DNA of 31,941 nucleotides from Ophiothrix spiculata (GCA_000969725.1 JXSR01S008980.1); one strand, 5' to 3'; shown: positions 21,427-31,583, counted from the first letter of the stretch. The notes: generated by a model not told the origin, from the letters alone. A program made the numbers and translations.

Positions 21427-21705
21427 TAACAGATACAATTGATTGTTTGTTGAAGTCTGCTTAATAGTCAGCTTACTTCACTTGTCATTTCATGTGCACT
21501 TAAAGTACCATGAAAACAGACACAATTTATGATATATTGGATGAATGTCATTTAACTAAATAGGGGGAGAAGTTATCACAAGATCATGATTAATAAATGT
21601 TTTTTTTGAAAATGGGACCCATGGTCTTGGAGCATACTTTGCAGATTATATATAAACTAGATTGTTAATGGGCTGGACCATGGTGTGACTTGACCGTATG
21701 GTCGT
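21427..21705. other. Non-coding stretch
   Basis: Nothing recognised between two MITEs. Confidence 0.4.
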
Positions 21706-22158
21706 GGGGCCGTATTCATAAAACTCCCTTTCACTTAAGTGCAACTTTTACACTTAAGTGATTCCCTTAACTTCAAAACTCAATTTCAGCTTTATTGCAG
21801 TGTGTCATTTTTGTTCTTTTTAAATGTAATTTTAAGTGCAAAAATGCTAACTATAATTTGTGAAAAATATTTCCAAGGATATAACTGACTCTCTTTAGTC
21901 ACACTGGATGTGTTTTCTTGTATGATAAAGAATATCTTGTGAAATATATGCTATAGAATACCCATGTGACTTAATGGCAACTCTTAAGGGTGCTCCAAGG
22001 TCCCCTTAAAAGTTGCCCTTAAAATCATAAGAGTTAAAGGATCCCCTTAAATATTTGTTCATTTAAGTGCAACTCTAAGAGTTTGTCTTAAAATTCAGCA
22101 GATTTAAGGGAAACTCTTTAAAAAGTTCCACTTAAGTGTGCTTTATGAATATGGCCCC
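21706..22158. mobile_element. MITE with GGGGCCRTATTCATAAA ends
   Basis: Left GGGGCCGTATTCATAAAAC and right, reverse complement GGGGCCATATTCATAAAGC, are terminal inverted repeats that also share CACTTAAGTG further in. The interior repeats CTTAAGTGCAAC-, CCCCTTAAA- and TTAAGGG-type words many times in both orientations, a subterminal motif array. No protein. Confidence 0.8.
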
Positions 22159-23431
22159 TGGGCTATTGCCAATAAGGGCCAAAATCTCCAAAATATTCAG
22201 AGAAACTACAGTTTAACTTTTTAAAACGTTTTAAGAACAATTTCTATATGTGACCAGTCATATCAAAATGTATATCTTGGAATATTCAATCAAATTAAAA
22301 ATATATGCTTAAAGCAAACAAATACAATTTTATCTTTAAATAGGTAACTTACAACTGAAAATGCTCATAAAAAGAATGGTTATTTTTTAATTTTCTTGAT
22401 ATTTTTCAAAACATTTCATTTTTTCTCACAACAAGGAAGACCTACAAGAAGTATGTTTTGATGTGACATGTCACATATCATTGTAGTCTAATTAGATAGA
22501 CCTCATAAGAGAACACATATGCTCACTTATGAGGTCCATCTAGATGGACTTTATCATTGTCCTTACCATTACCATTGTCAGTATATGCAACATCTGACTC
22601 CTTTAAACATGTTACATATAGATTTTGTGCATCACAAATCTACAACAATGTATCTGTGTGTCTACATAATTTTTTCCAATGAGGTGGCTATTTATCTAAG
22701 AATGATAAAAATAAGCAGATGCATTGAATGCAGAGTTGTTAGTTTTTGAAGAAACGCTGTGTCAGGGGCACACTGATACTTTCAAGCGGCAAAAATATTC
22801 GAGCAGCCCTTTTTGACAATGGCAGCAACAAGTGACATATGAGACCCAAAAGGTACTCCCAAAATTTGTCAATGTACCTTTTGAAAACTGACAAGCAAAA
22901 CAAGCAAAAAAAAATAAATAAATGTAGCTTTTGAAAAATCTGACAAGCAAAAAAAGTCCAACCTTTTTATATGTAGCGTTTGACAATTGACAAGAAAAAA
23001 AAAGCGTCCATTATCAGTCCACCTATGCACTGTGTAACATCTTTGAAATTCTTCCTGAACACATATATATTTCTATTTTTGGTTGATAATGTAAAGTGCG
23101 ATCTTTAAGGCATGTTCATTGCGCTATGTGTCTCCATTTTCTCCATGAAACTTACATGGTTAGCATGACAGGTTGCTAATATCTATCGCACCTGTAAAGA
23201 AAGTGTAAATACTTATGATGCCATTTTTGCACCATAATGTAAATAAAGACAATTGACTATTCTGACAAAATTTCATAGCTGTGCTCCTGTGTCATATTTA
23301 CAGCTTTATGATATCCCCTTTTATCAATAATATTACACTTCTGTTCGAGAAGATGCAGTGAGTAGTTGAAAATGTCATAAATGTGTGATACATATTAATA
23401 AACAAACTGATTTTATTTTCAGATATCTTAC
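22159..23431. other. Non-coding stretch with repeat fragments
   Basis: Probably intron or 3' flank of the minus-strand gene. Positions 22800-23000 hold repeated words (TGTACCTTTTG, TTTTGAAAA, CTGACAAGCAAAA) and the reverse of the fragment at 3553. The frame at 22762-22986 lies in this repeat. No exon continuing from 23432 in phase 0 was identified with confidence. Confidence 0.4.
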
Positions 23432-23651
23432 CTGTTGTTGTTGGGGAGGTGGAACATAATTCTGAGTTGGAGGTGGTCTACATCTTTGAACTTGTCTCCG
23501 CGTCTCGCAACTTTGTTGTAGGGATCTTGCAATACTTTCCTCTTGGACTCTTTGAGCATATCTTCCATGCAGGGATGGAATATTTTCATCGGAAAAATCA
23601 TGAAGAAAATGATGAAAACAATCATCGTTGGCAGATCTTGATGGAGGAAAT
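23432..23651 (-). CDS. Exon 4 of the repeat-rich gene
   Basis: An acceptor ending CTACAG lies before 23651 and a donor CAG|GTAAGA after 23432. The exon is 220 nt, enters in phase 2 and leaves in phase 0. Joined in frame to exon 3 it encodes about 73 residues: a start RFPPSRSAND, a His/Phe-rich stretch, YAQRVQEESIARSLQQ, and a Pro/Gln-rich end (PPPTQNYVPPPQQQQ). Its first residues and the adjacent intron bases (TTAAGGT) resemble the same edge of exons 2 and 3, so it may be a diverged member of that series. The EESIARSLQ word is reminiscent of short ubiquitin-binding helices, but that is only a hint. The reading frame must continue downstream. A different frame of this exon (from 23661) is longer but does not fit the splice phases. 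Confidence 0.65.
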
Positions 23652-24144
23652 CTGTAGACATTAAGGTAAAAAGAATAAATGCTTACTGTGTTAATTTATG
23701 TGAATCTGCTTAGTTGTAAAATTGACTAAAAAATTGTTATGATTTGACAATAGTATCAATTCAGGTTTGTGTATGCAAAAACAAAATAGATGGCTGTTGT
23801 ATTTTAAAGAACACTGCTTCAATGTTTTTTTTTAAACTTCTTTGTTTGAGATTTGGTTCCAAAATATTTCTCATATTTTCCTAGTATTAAGACATGTGTA
23901 ATTTTAGGAGATATTTGTTAATGTGTTAATTTATGGTAGCCGTAGTTAAGTTCACCAATAATTATTGGTATTAATAGGTAACTGTTAAATACAAATTTGC
24001 TCATAAATTTATTATGATTGATCTTGCAAATGAAACTAAATTTTGATAAATTGGACTATGCTTCTTTTGCTTATGTATGTATTAAATATTTGTGCATCAT
24101 TCATTGCACAAAGGTTGCATTATCATGGTTACTATAGTTTATTT

Positions 24145-24339
24145 CAAAGTTGTTTTTCTCTCGTTCGCGGGGTTTTTCTTTCCGACGCTTGTTGTTAAGG
24201 CCTTCTGCGTACTGATGCAGTTATTTACGCACGTATTTGCAGAGCGTGATTTGTTGATTTCGCTTGTTTACTCTCACGCTGTTGGCGCGCGCGTTATGAG
24301 TGGCGTACTTGACACGATTTGAAAGGAAAAACAACTTTG
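24145..24339. mobile_element. CpG-rich inverted-repeat element inside intron 3
   Basis: CAAAGTTGTTTTTC at 24145-24158 is perfectly inverted at 24326-24339. The interior is markedly richer in GC and CpG than the flanks (TTCGCGGGG, GGCGCGCGCG). A plus-strand frame crosses it but has no recognisable product. Likely a short MITE; a CpG-rich regulatory element is the alternative. Confidence 0.6.
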
Positions 24340-24484
24340 AGAGAGAGTATACAGATTTGATCCCCAAGCTTAAATAAAAATGGCATTGGGTGTGGCATCT
24401 CCTCTCTAAATTTTAAATCTATGTATCACCATCAGGGATGATTTATCTCATAGTCCACAAATATTTCATTAAGAATAATCTTAC

Positions 24485-24718
24485 CTTTGTGGTTGCTGGT
24501 GTGATTGCAGACTAGAGACGTTAATATTTCTTTCCTTTCTTCTAGCACCCCCATATGGTGGATTAGGATTGTTGTTGAGGGGTGGATCATTGCTTAGATC
24601 TTGCTGACGTTCTTTTGGAGAGTACACAGGGTGGTGAATTGGTTCTCTTGTACGAGGAGCATTTGTACTTGGATTGTTGTCATAAGATCTTCGTACATCA
24701 GATGCAGTAGATGGAAAT
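24485..24718 (-). CDS. Exon 3 of the repeat-rich gene, duplicate of exon 2
   Basis: The acceptor is TGTGACAG|ATTTCC and the donor CAAAG|GTAAGA. The exon is 234 nt and phase 2-2, so it can be gained or lost without breaking the frame. It encodes FPSTASDVRRSYD, then APRTREPIHHPVYSPKE, then NPPYGGARRKERN and a Gln-rich end. It aligns along its whole length with exon 2 (well over half the residues identical by eye), and the preceding intron bases align too. Function unknown; the peptide is hydrophilic and probably disordered. Confidence 0.75.
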
Positions 24719-25225
24719 CTGTCACATTAAGGTGAGAAGAATATCTAGATAATTACTATGATTGATACGAGTTCTTGTAGTCCTTAAAAATATCTTGGAG
24801 AAAATTAAGAAATGTTTTTGAGTGGGTAAAATATGATAATGGTACATTTTTATCAGTTCAGGGTCTTACTGAAGTGGTTATAAGGATAAGGGTTTGAAAG
24901 ATTTCATTGGGTCAGACAAATAGTGACATTCAAAGGATCTCACATAGCTGCCAATGTTAAGTACCTTAAATCTATACCTTTCAGTAATGTGCACATTTTT
25001 TCCTCTAATAATATAGGAAAATTTATGCCAAATTTTGGTAATTTTTTGCAGATAATTTAAATATTTGTATAAATGTGATGCAAATTTTGACAATTTAGTG
25101 GTCTGTATAGATGACACTTCAAATTTGTCAGCATCATATGCCAAACCAAACTTAAGTACCCTGAAATCATACAGGAATGTTGCTCAGTCTGGAATCTTCT
25201 TTTTGAATCCCTGGGTCTAAATCTT

Positions 25226-25847
25226 AACTTTGTGTCATAAGTTCCTACCCATGATATCTACATGACTGCAGATGAATTCATTTAATGTTTTTCTGATATT
25301 TTTTGGCACACCAACAAAGTCTCATCGATTTGTAGTCAGAATGAACCAAGTTCTTTAACATGTGACACCGATTCGTAAAGAAAAGTCACTTTTTTAAAAA
25401 AATGCCTCTGAGTTTGATTGTTGGGAATTGATCAATTATATGCAGAGACCAATATCAGTATCAAATGACTGCAGAGCCACGGGTTACTGTCATACGGTAT
25501 TCAACGGGTCAATAATGCTATCATGTGCCATCACATTGAATTGAATATTCCATGCTGTGGAGCGAATCCTAGTGTTATTGATCCCGGCTACTCACGATGT
25601 GTATTCGTTATGTTTATGGTTGTACCTTCAGCGTGTCATTCAGGAATTGGCCAGAATTAAATTAAGAGGCAATTTTTTTTAAATCATCTGTTCTTTGCAA
25701 ATCGATGTCACTTGTTGGAGAATTTGATACATTCCAACTTCAAATCGATTAGACTTTGTTGTTGTGCCAATAATTATCAGAAATACACTAATTTAATCCA
25801 TCTGCAGGTGTGTAGAAATCATGGGTAGGAACTTATGACGCGGAGTT
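25226..25847. mobile_element. Foldback element with arms of about 190 bp in intron 2
   Basis: The left arm (TCATAAGTTCCTACCCATGA, later AACAAAGTCTCATCGATTTG and GTGACACCGATTCG) is inverted in the right arm (CAAATCGATGTCAC, CAAATCGATTAGACTTTG, TCATGGGTAGGAACTTATGA). The arms are each about 185-195 bp with moderate divergence, around a unique centre of roughly 240 bp. No protein. It lies in the intron between the duplicated exons 2 and 3, and no counterpart was seen after exon 3. Confidence 0.8.
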
Positions 25848-25926
25848 TATAATCTTCACATTATCACCTCAGATGATTTGTGTCATTGCCACTTATTTCC
25901 TAGAATTTTTGATAATCTTACTATAC

Positions 25927-26157
25927 CTGTGTTCTTCCTGGTTTGACTGTTGTCTAAAGATGTTATGCCTTTCTTTCCTTCTTGCTCCTCCAAATGGCTT
26001 ATTACGATTGTTGCGTAGGGATGGATCATAGTTTGCATCTTGCAAACTTTCCATTGGGGAGTACACAGGGGGATGAACATGCTCTCTTGTACGAGGAACA
26101 TTTCGGCTTGGATCGATGTCAGAAGATCTTGGTGTATCGGATGCAGTAGATGGAAAT
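25927..26157 (-). CDS. Exon 2 of the repeat-rich gene
   Basis: The acceptor is CTGTGACAG|ATTTCC and the donor CACAG|GTATAG. At 231 nt and phase 2-2 it joins exon 1 (ending CCAAG) in frame. It encodes FPSTASDTPRSSD, then VPRTREHVHPPVYSPME, then NKPFGGARRKERHN and a Gln-rich end. It is homologous to exon 3, and its last 30 residues are homologous to the 3' end of the giant exon (NDNKPHGDAKRKEK). A longer open frame on the same strand (26194-25883) is out of phase with the splice sites and is not used. Function unknown. Confidence 0.75.
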
Positions 26158-26520
26158 CTGTCACAGTAAGGTAAGAATAATAGATAATTTTCATATTCTA
26201 TATGAGTCTTTGTAGTCCTTATATCTTGTGGAAATTTAAAATAACGTGATTTGAGTGGGTCAAATATAAATTTATCAATTCAGTCTTAAATGCCAAAAAT
26301 GGATATATGGTTGCTGAATGTAAAAGGATTCACTAATATGTTCAACTGGAAGACATTGTTGAACGCTCTGTATGATTTTATAAACAAAAGATAAATGAAA
26401 TATTGCTACAGTTATTGAGAATTAATGATCATAATTTTCATCAAATATGGCACTGCAAATAGACCACTATATGATTAATACTTACAGGACATACACATTA
26501 TTCTTGGTTTCAAATACTGA

Positions 26521-26544
26521 TTCAGATTCAGATTCAGATTCAGA
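26521..26544 (+). repeat. TTCAGA microsatellite, four units
   Basis: Four perfect copies of TTCAGA lie in intron 1 of the minus-strand gene. Confidence 0.9.
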
Positions 26545-26707
26545 TAATTTTGGATGAGAAATAAAGCCAAGGGATCAAAATCAGAGTAAGCGATAGGCTT
26601 ATTTAACGATTCAGAACTTTTCATTGACTAGAGTAAGCATTGCAGATATATATATGTGCAATGGATAAGGTTGATAGGAATAATATCTGAATTATGATTA
26701 AACTTAC

Positions 26708-29700
26708 CTTGGTACTAACTGGTTTGACTTCTGACTGGAGATGTTGTTTTCCTTTTCTTTCCTCTTAGCATCCCCATGTGGCTTATTATCATTGTTGTCA
26801 GTCTCATCCTTCTCCCATGCCTTTATTCCATTAACAATCTCCAGTTCTTTAATTTGCCATTGAGATGCTTCTTCATTTTCACAACCTTCAGACTCTCCTG
26901 GTTTCTTTCTCAGATAAATAATTTTATCTCCATCTTCATTGCTAGCCTTTGAGAGATTTCTCTTATTTGTTATTCCTCTTCTTACTATAGTGGTTGTAGC
27001 ATTATTACACTCACTAGGCTCTTGTTGTCTCTTTTCACCAATCATCTCATCATCATCATCATCATCGTCATCATCATCATCATCATCATTATCACCACCA
27101 CCATCATCACTCCCCCAAAGCTGCCTTGACCGCTTCCCTTTATCCGTCTCCTCATCATCATTCTTATTATTCTCACCAGCTTTCGTTATTTCCCTGGTCT
27201 TTGTTCTATCCGCTGTATCTTTTCTACCACAAATGTTAGTGGTACTTACAGTATTACATGCTACAAGCTCTGTTAGTCTCTTCCCCTTATCAGTTTCCTT
27301 ATCCTCATTCTCGATATTGCCACCATCCCAGGAATCCTTTCTTGGCTTTTTCTGGTTCGTTCTGTCTTTACTACCACTAGTATTGATGGCTCTTGCGTTA
27401 TCACATCGTCTAGGCTGTTTTGGTGTCTTTTCGTTATCAAGATCAATTTCATTATTATCATCACACTCAGTAGGAATGGAGAGATAAGTTGGTTCTATCT
27501 CATTCATTATGTATTTTCTACCAGTAGTGTTAGCAGCACTTGCTTTCTCACCATTGCTAGTCGCTTCTTGTCTTTTTCCTTTATGAGTTTCCAAATCCAT
27601 ATTCTCATTATCCTCAAAAACCTTTGAGTGATTAATGGGCCTTATAAGATTCATTGTGCCTTTTCCACAAGTAGTGGTTGTGGAACTAGTATCATCATCC
27701 TTGCTAGCCTCACATCTCTTTTCTCCATCATGCTCCTTGTCCTCATTCTCATTCTCCTCACCAGACTTGGAGATATAAGTTGGAGAAATCTGATTCATTG
27801 TGCCTTTTCTACTGGTAGTGTTAGCTACACTTGCTTTATCATCCTGGTTAGCCTCTACTTTTTTCTTTCCTTTATCAGTCTCCAAGTTCTTATTCTTACT
27901 ATCCTCAGCAGCTATTAAACTATTGGTGGGATCTATCTGATTTATTTCGCCTTTTCTACTAGGAATGTTTATGGTACTTGCATCATCATCCTTGCTAGCC
28001 TCTCTTTGTCTCTTCCCATTTTTTATCTCCAGATCCCCGTTCTCATCCACATCAGCACTGAAGAGTTTAGTTGGCTCTTTCTGATTCATTGTGCCTTTTC
28101 CGCCATTAGTGTTCATGCCACTGCCATTACCACCAAGCTCTCTTAGTAATTTCCTGTCAAAAATCTCCTTCACCTCATCATCAGTCTCATCATCACCAGT
28201 CTTTGATAAACGACTAGACGTAGTCTGATTACTACCCTCTTTTGGCTTCTTTGCTTCATCAGTATCATCCTCATGATCACCACCAGATGTTGAAAGTTGC
28301 CTTGGCTTTGCCTGATAGGATTGAGCGCCTCTGCTAGGAGTGATCTTATAATTTGTATTTTCACATTCTCCAGGCGTACTTTGTGTCTTTCCTTCATCTG
28401 CTGCTTCCTTTATTGTTGCTTGGACCACATCTTTGTTGTCAAAGATGTCAAAGTTTAAAGGAATATCTGAAGATAGTGAGGTATTTGCTGACTGAGCAGA
28501 TGATTTTTGTAAGCTACATGCTGCTAATATATGGTTGAAGTCCAGATCAAAGGATCCCTGTTGAGTCTGATTTAACTCTTCCTTTTCATGACTCCACCTT
28601 TGTTGACATTTTCTAACTTTGGCTTTTTGGTATCCTTGGAAACCGGCATCTCCAAACTCACTTTCCTCTGTTTTTAAGGCTAGTTTTGCACTTCTCAGGT
28701 TTTTGGTCTTAGTGCATGATATAGAAGTTTCTATCAGCTTGTCAGACATTTGATCTGACAATGGCATTTTTATGACAAAATTGACAGTGTCATTGTCACC
28801 AAGTAAAGCAGTGCTTGCATTTGTAATTTCCCCACAGTTGCTTGCTATCTCTACTTTCTGCTCATTTTTGAAAGATGTTGAAGAAGCATTTTCTTTGACA
28901 CTGTTAAAATGACCTTCCAACATGTTATTTTGCACTATGCTTTCCAACAGGCTCCTTTTTATGTTGACATCTTGTTCCTGGTAAACCTCCTCTGTTTCAA
29001 ATATGGTTTTGTACACAAAACATGGTTCATCTTTCATGCTCTTTTTAATAACTCTTATCTCGGTTGTGGTTATCTTCTGTACAATGAGCTCACTAAATTG
29101 TCTGTTGGTTTCTTGTTGAAAACTATATTCATCTAAATTTGGATCTTGCAATTTGTCTCCTTTGCTAGTATCATTTTGTTGGGTCTGTTTAGATGAAGCC
29201 TCTTTATGCACTTTCCTACTTGTTGGTTTATCATTGCTGACTTGAGTTTCACCTTTTGATGCTCTGTGTTCTCCTCCTGGTCTCGATCTCACCCCATCAT
29301 TGGTGTCCTTGACAGTGCAAAGAGTTTGAAATACAAGACATTTGGTTTCATCCGTTTTATTGTCAATTTCTATTGAATCTTGGTTGCCACCATCTGAGGC
29401 TTCTATTGCTGGTGCTGGTATTCTTATCTTTAGTTTATTATTATCAGGGATTAAATCCCCAGGGGGAGTTCCATCTCTGGAGTCACAAGTATCATTTTCA
29501 AAATGAGGCGGTTCATCATAGAGTTGAGAAGTTGCATCATTTGGGAGAGAAGTTCCTTCATTATGGAGTGGTGGTCCATCATGAGGTTGAGGATTTCCAT
29601 CATTGGTCGTTGAAGTAGGATCAAGAGAGTGAGGAGTATCATCTTGGGGGTAAGGTGCAGAAGCATTTTGAGAGTAGAATCCACTGTCATTTACAGGTTG

Positions 29701-30626
29701 GCTCATATTACCAGACTGTGGTTCACTCAATGAGGTGGTTTGGTCATCCTTCGCATTAGATTCTATCGATGTCAAACCTTTCTCTTTTGTGCCAGTTAGT
29801 GACAATAGAGGACTTGATATTAAATCTTTTGGGAGTGTTGCACCTTTTTTCTTTGTTGTAGTATTTGATAATGATCTTACTAAGCTGTGGTCTTGATGTG
29901 CTTCTCCCAGTTTACACTGTGAACAACTACTAGAAATTTTAGTATTCCTGTTTTGGTTTTCCACATTCAAATCTGAATCCCTCTTCAAACCGGCAACAAT
30001 AGCAATTGGTTTGGATGGTTGGTTTGTTTCTTTCATTGGGGTGGGTGGCCTATCCATTCCACTTGTCACCATTTCAGACTTTTTGGATCCATCATCTGAT
30101 TCCTGAACATTTTTTGTCCCAGGCAGGCTGTATCGTTGCTCAGCTGATGTCTTTTGTCTACGTCGTGGGCTCCAAAACCTATATCTCCTTTTGAAAACAA
30201 ATTTTGGTGTGTTTTGGATATTTTCTGTGTTAAACCTAACTGTTGCTACTTTGTGTTCTTCATTTTGTTCTGAAAAAGGGATTTCCTCACTTTGTATCTC
30301 TAAGCTGACTAGACTCGCACATATATCACCATCCGTACATACATCAACATTTTCTCTCTCTCCAAGACGGACATCGTTACCATCAGAAATGGAAGTAATT
30401 TGTTCTGTCTCTGTGTTGTGCACATCAACACTGATTACACAACTATCATTCTGTCCATTTGTGAATCCATTTAAACTTGATGAATCTTGGATATTTACTA
30501 CAACAGACATATCTGCAGTCCTTGAGAAGAATCTTTTAAATCTTGCAGTTATCCATTTTTTTGCTTTTGATATTTTGGAGGGTTTCTTTCTTTGTCTGTA
30601 GGATTTTTTGGAGTGATTGTCATTAC
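26708..30626 (-). CDS. Giant exon of an unrecognised repeat-rich, disordered protein
   Basis: The frame is open for 3919 nt, from an acceptor (TTTAATACAG) before 30626 to a donor CCAAG|GTAAGT at 26708. The first in-frame ATG is at 30510 (G at -3), giving 1267 residues to the donor. The 38 codons upstream are also open and very basic (RQRKKPSK, AKKWITARFKRFFSR), so the start may lie in an earlier exon. In order from the ATG: an acidic N-terminus; a basic patch at about 109-125 (KRRYRFWSPRRRQK); short P/D-rich repeats at about 290-357 (PQPHDGPPLHNEG type); a more complex block at about 462-545 (FSELIVQKITTTEIRVIKKS); tandem units of about 48 residues from about 805; a poly-Asp run near 1134-1154; and a Lys-rich end. 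No signal peptide, membrane segment or known domain is seen. Most of it looks disordered and charged; nuclear or cytoplasmic location is inference. Function unknown. Confidence 0.85.
26990..28115 (-). repeat. Coding tandem repeats of about 144-151 bp (48-50 residues)
   Basis: Inside the giant exon, starts of units of the type KGTMNQ-x-x-PT recur at about 28098, 27954, 27807, 27663, 27516, 27369 and 27218, so the period is 144-151 bp and always a multiple of three within the clear units. Each unit has a K-G-x-M-N-x-I-x-P-T head, an E-N-x-D-x-E-T-D-K-G-K-R middle, an E-A-S-x-D-D segment and a T/S/N-rich tail. The units nearest the poly-Asp run are the most diverged. Confidence 0.85.
27046..27110 (-). 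repeat. Coding trinucleotide tract giving poly-Asp
   Basis: On the plus strand this is a run of CAT/TCA words with a few interruptions (CGTCA, TTATCACC). On the coding strand it gives GGGDND followed by 13 consecutive Asp codons and EMIGE. It is a microsatellite within coding sequence and likely length-polymorphic. Confidence 0.9.
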
Positions 30627-30639
30627 CTGTATTAAAGAT

Positions 30640-31583
30640 ACAAATTTGTTCTTAAATAAGGTATTTATTGAGAACTGAGTTTAAAGTTAGGTATACTGAT
30701 GCTTGGTCAAGAACTGGTTCATTTGGAGCACTACGATTTGTCAATTACCCCTTTTGGATGAGAAAACTTGTTTACATATCAGTTGCAATTTTCAAAAATT
30801 GAAGCTTTTCGATTAATTATTCTTGTTGTTTACCAAAGGTTATAAAATGTATTTAAAAATTGCAGTGTATAATTATTGAATCTGTTTCAGCAACAAAATG
30901 CAAAATGGATATTTGAAAGTTATCAAAAATAATCCAAATACCAAACAATTATATTGAGGCACAGTATTTGGAGGGACAAATGTGTACAGATAGTCACTTG
31001 TAGTTTCAGTTTTGACTATTTTATTATTAACCTGGGTTTCACATCAGGAAATGTTATAGACAATAACTCCACTTTTGTTGTGAGCTTTTCTGAGCCTCCT
31101 TGTCTCACATACAAGTTTGTTTACATTAAAGATGTTCTATTTAAATATTATATTTTGAAATAAAGTGTATTACCTTTGTACTTTTGTGGATATAGAAACA
31201 AATGAATTTGGACTTGGAACTGATAATATTAATTGTAAGTTATGATGTTTTATTTTCATACAAAATTTAATGTTACACAAATTGTCTCTAAACCATTATA
31301 TTTGACTTGTAATACAATTTGAAAGTTTGACCTTGGATGTTGTATTAACTAACTGAACATATCAAGATGGTTGTCAAGTTCTAAGACAATATTAACTGTA
31401 ATATGCTGGAACTTCCAAAGGTATACAGTTTTCCTAAATCCATCTGATTTTTGGCATCTTTTTTGTACCTTTAGTACCAAAATAAGATGATTAGCTAAGA
31501 ACTCAAACATAGTAGAGAAATGAAAATAAAGGAAGATGATATTTGCATATTTTTGGGCAAAAATAAAGGAAGTACACAAATAA
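30640..31583. other. Upstream region or first intron of the minus-strand gene
   Basis: AT-rich and without a clear promoter or CpG island. Apart from the micro-exon candidate above, nothing is recognised; the frames at 30954-31163 and 31349-31579 lack support. Confidence 0.4.
31174..31219 (-). CDS. Possible upstream micro-exon of the repeat-rich gene
   Basis: A 46-nt segment lies between an acceptor ATTATCAG (31220-31227) and a donor AAAG|GTAATA. In phase 0 it encodes FQVQIHLFLYPQKYK and leaves in phase 1, which matches the phase-1 entry needed at 30626 (joining as K-G-N-D-N-H). The match of phases is suggestive but the exon is short, its donor is only moderate, and no start codon was found upstream. 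The true first exon may be elsewhere. Confidence 0.25.

Noticed and set aside
22762..22986. Cys/Phe-rich minus-strand frame
   Set aside because: Embedded in locally repeated words and without splice continuity to exon 4.
23428..23661. 77-residue minus-strand frame over exon 4
   Set aside because: Out of phase with the exon 3 donor; the in-phase reading is open and keeps the RFP start seen in exons 2 and 3.
24092..24322. 76-residue hydrophobic plus-strand frame
   Set aside because: It lies mostly within the CpG-rich inverted-repeat element, with no domain or splice support.
25883..26194. 103-residue minus-strand frame over exon 2
   Set aside because: It overruns both splice sites and is in a different frame from the one that joins exons 1 and 3 and shows homology to exon 3.
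26470..26515. Perfect minus-strand donor word GTAAGT with an AG upstream, a possible extra exon in intron 1
   Set aside because: The 31-nt segment is not a multiple of three and the required phase meets a stop at once.
26939..27487. 182-residue Ser-rich plus-strand frame
   Set aside because: It is antisense to the repeats and poly-Asp tract of the giant exon; the Ser run is the complement of the trinucleotide repeat.
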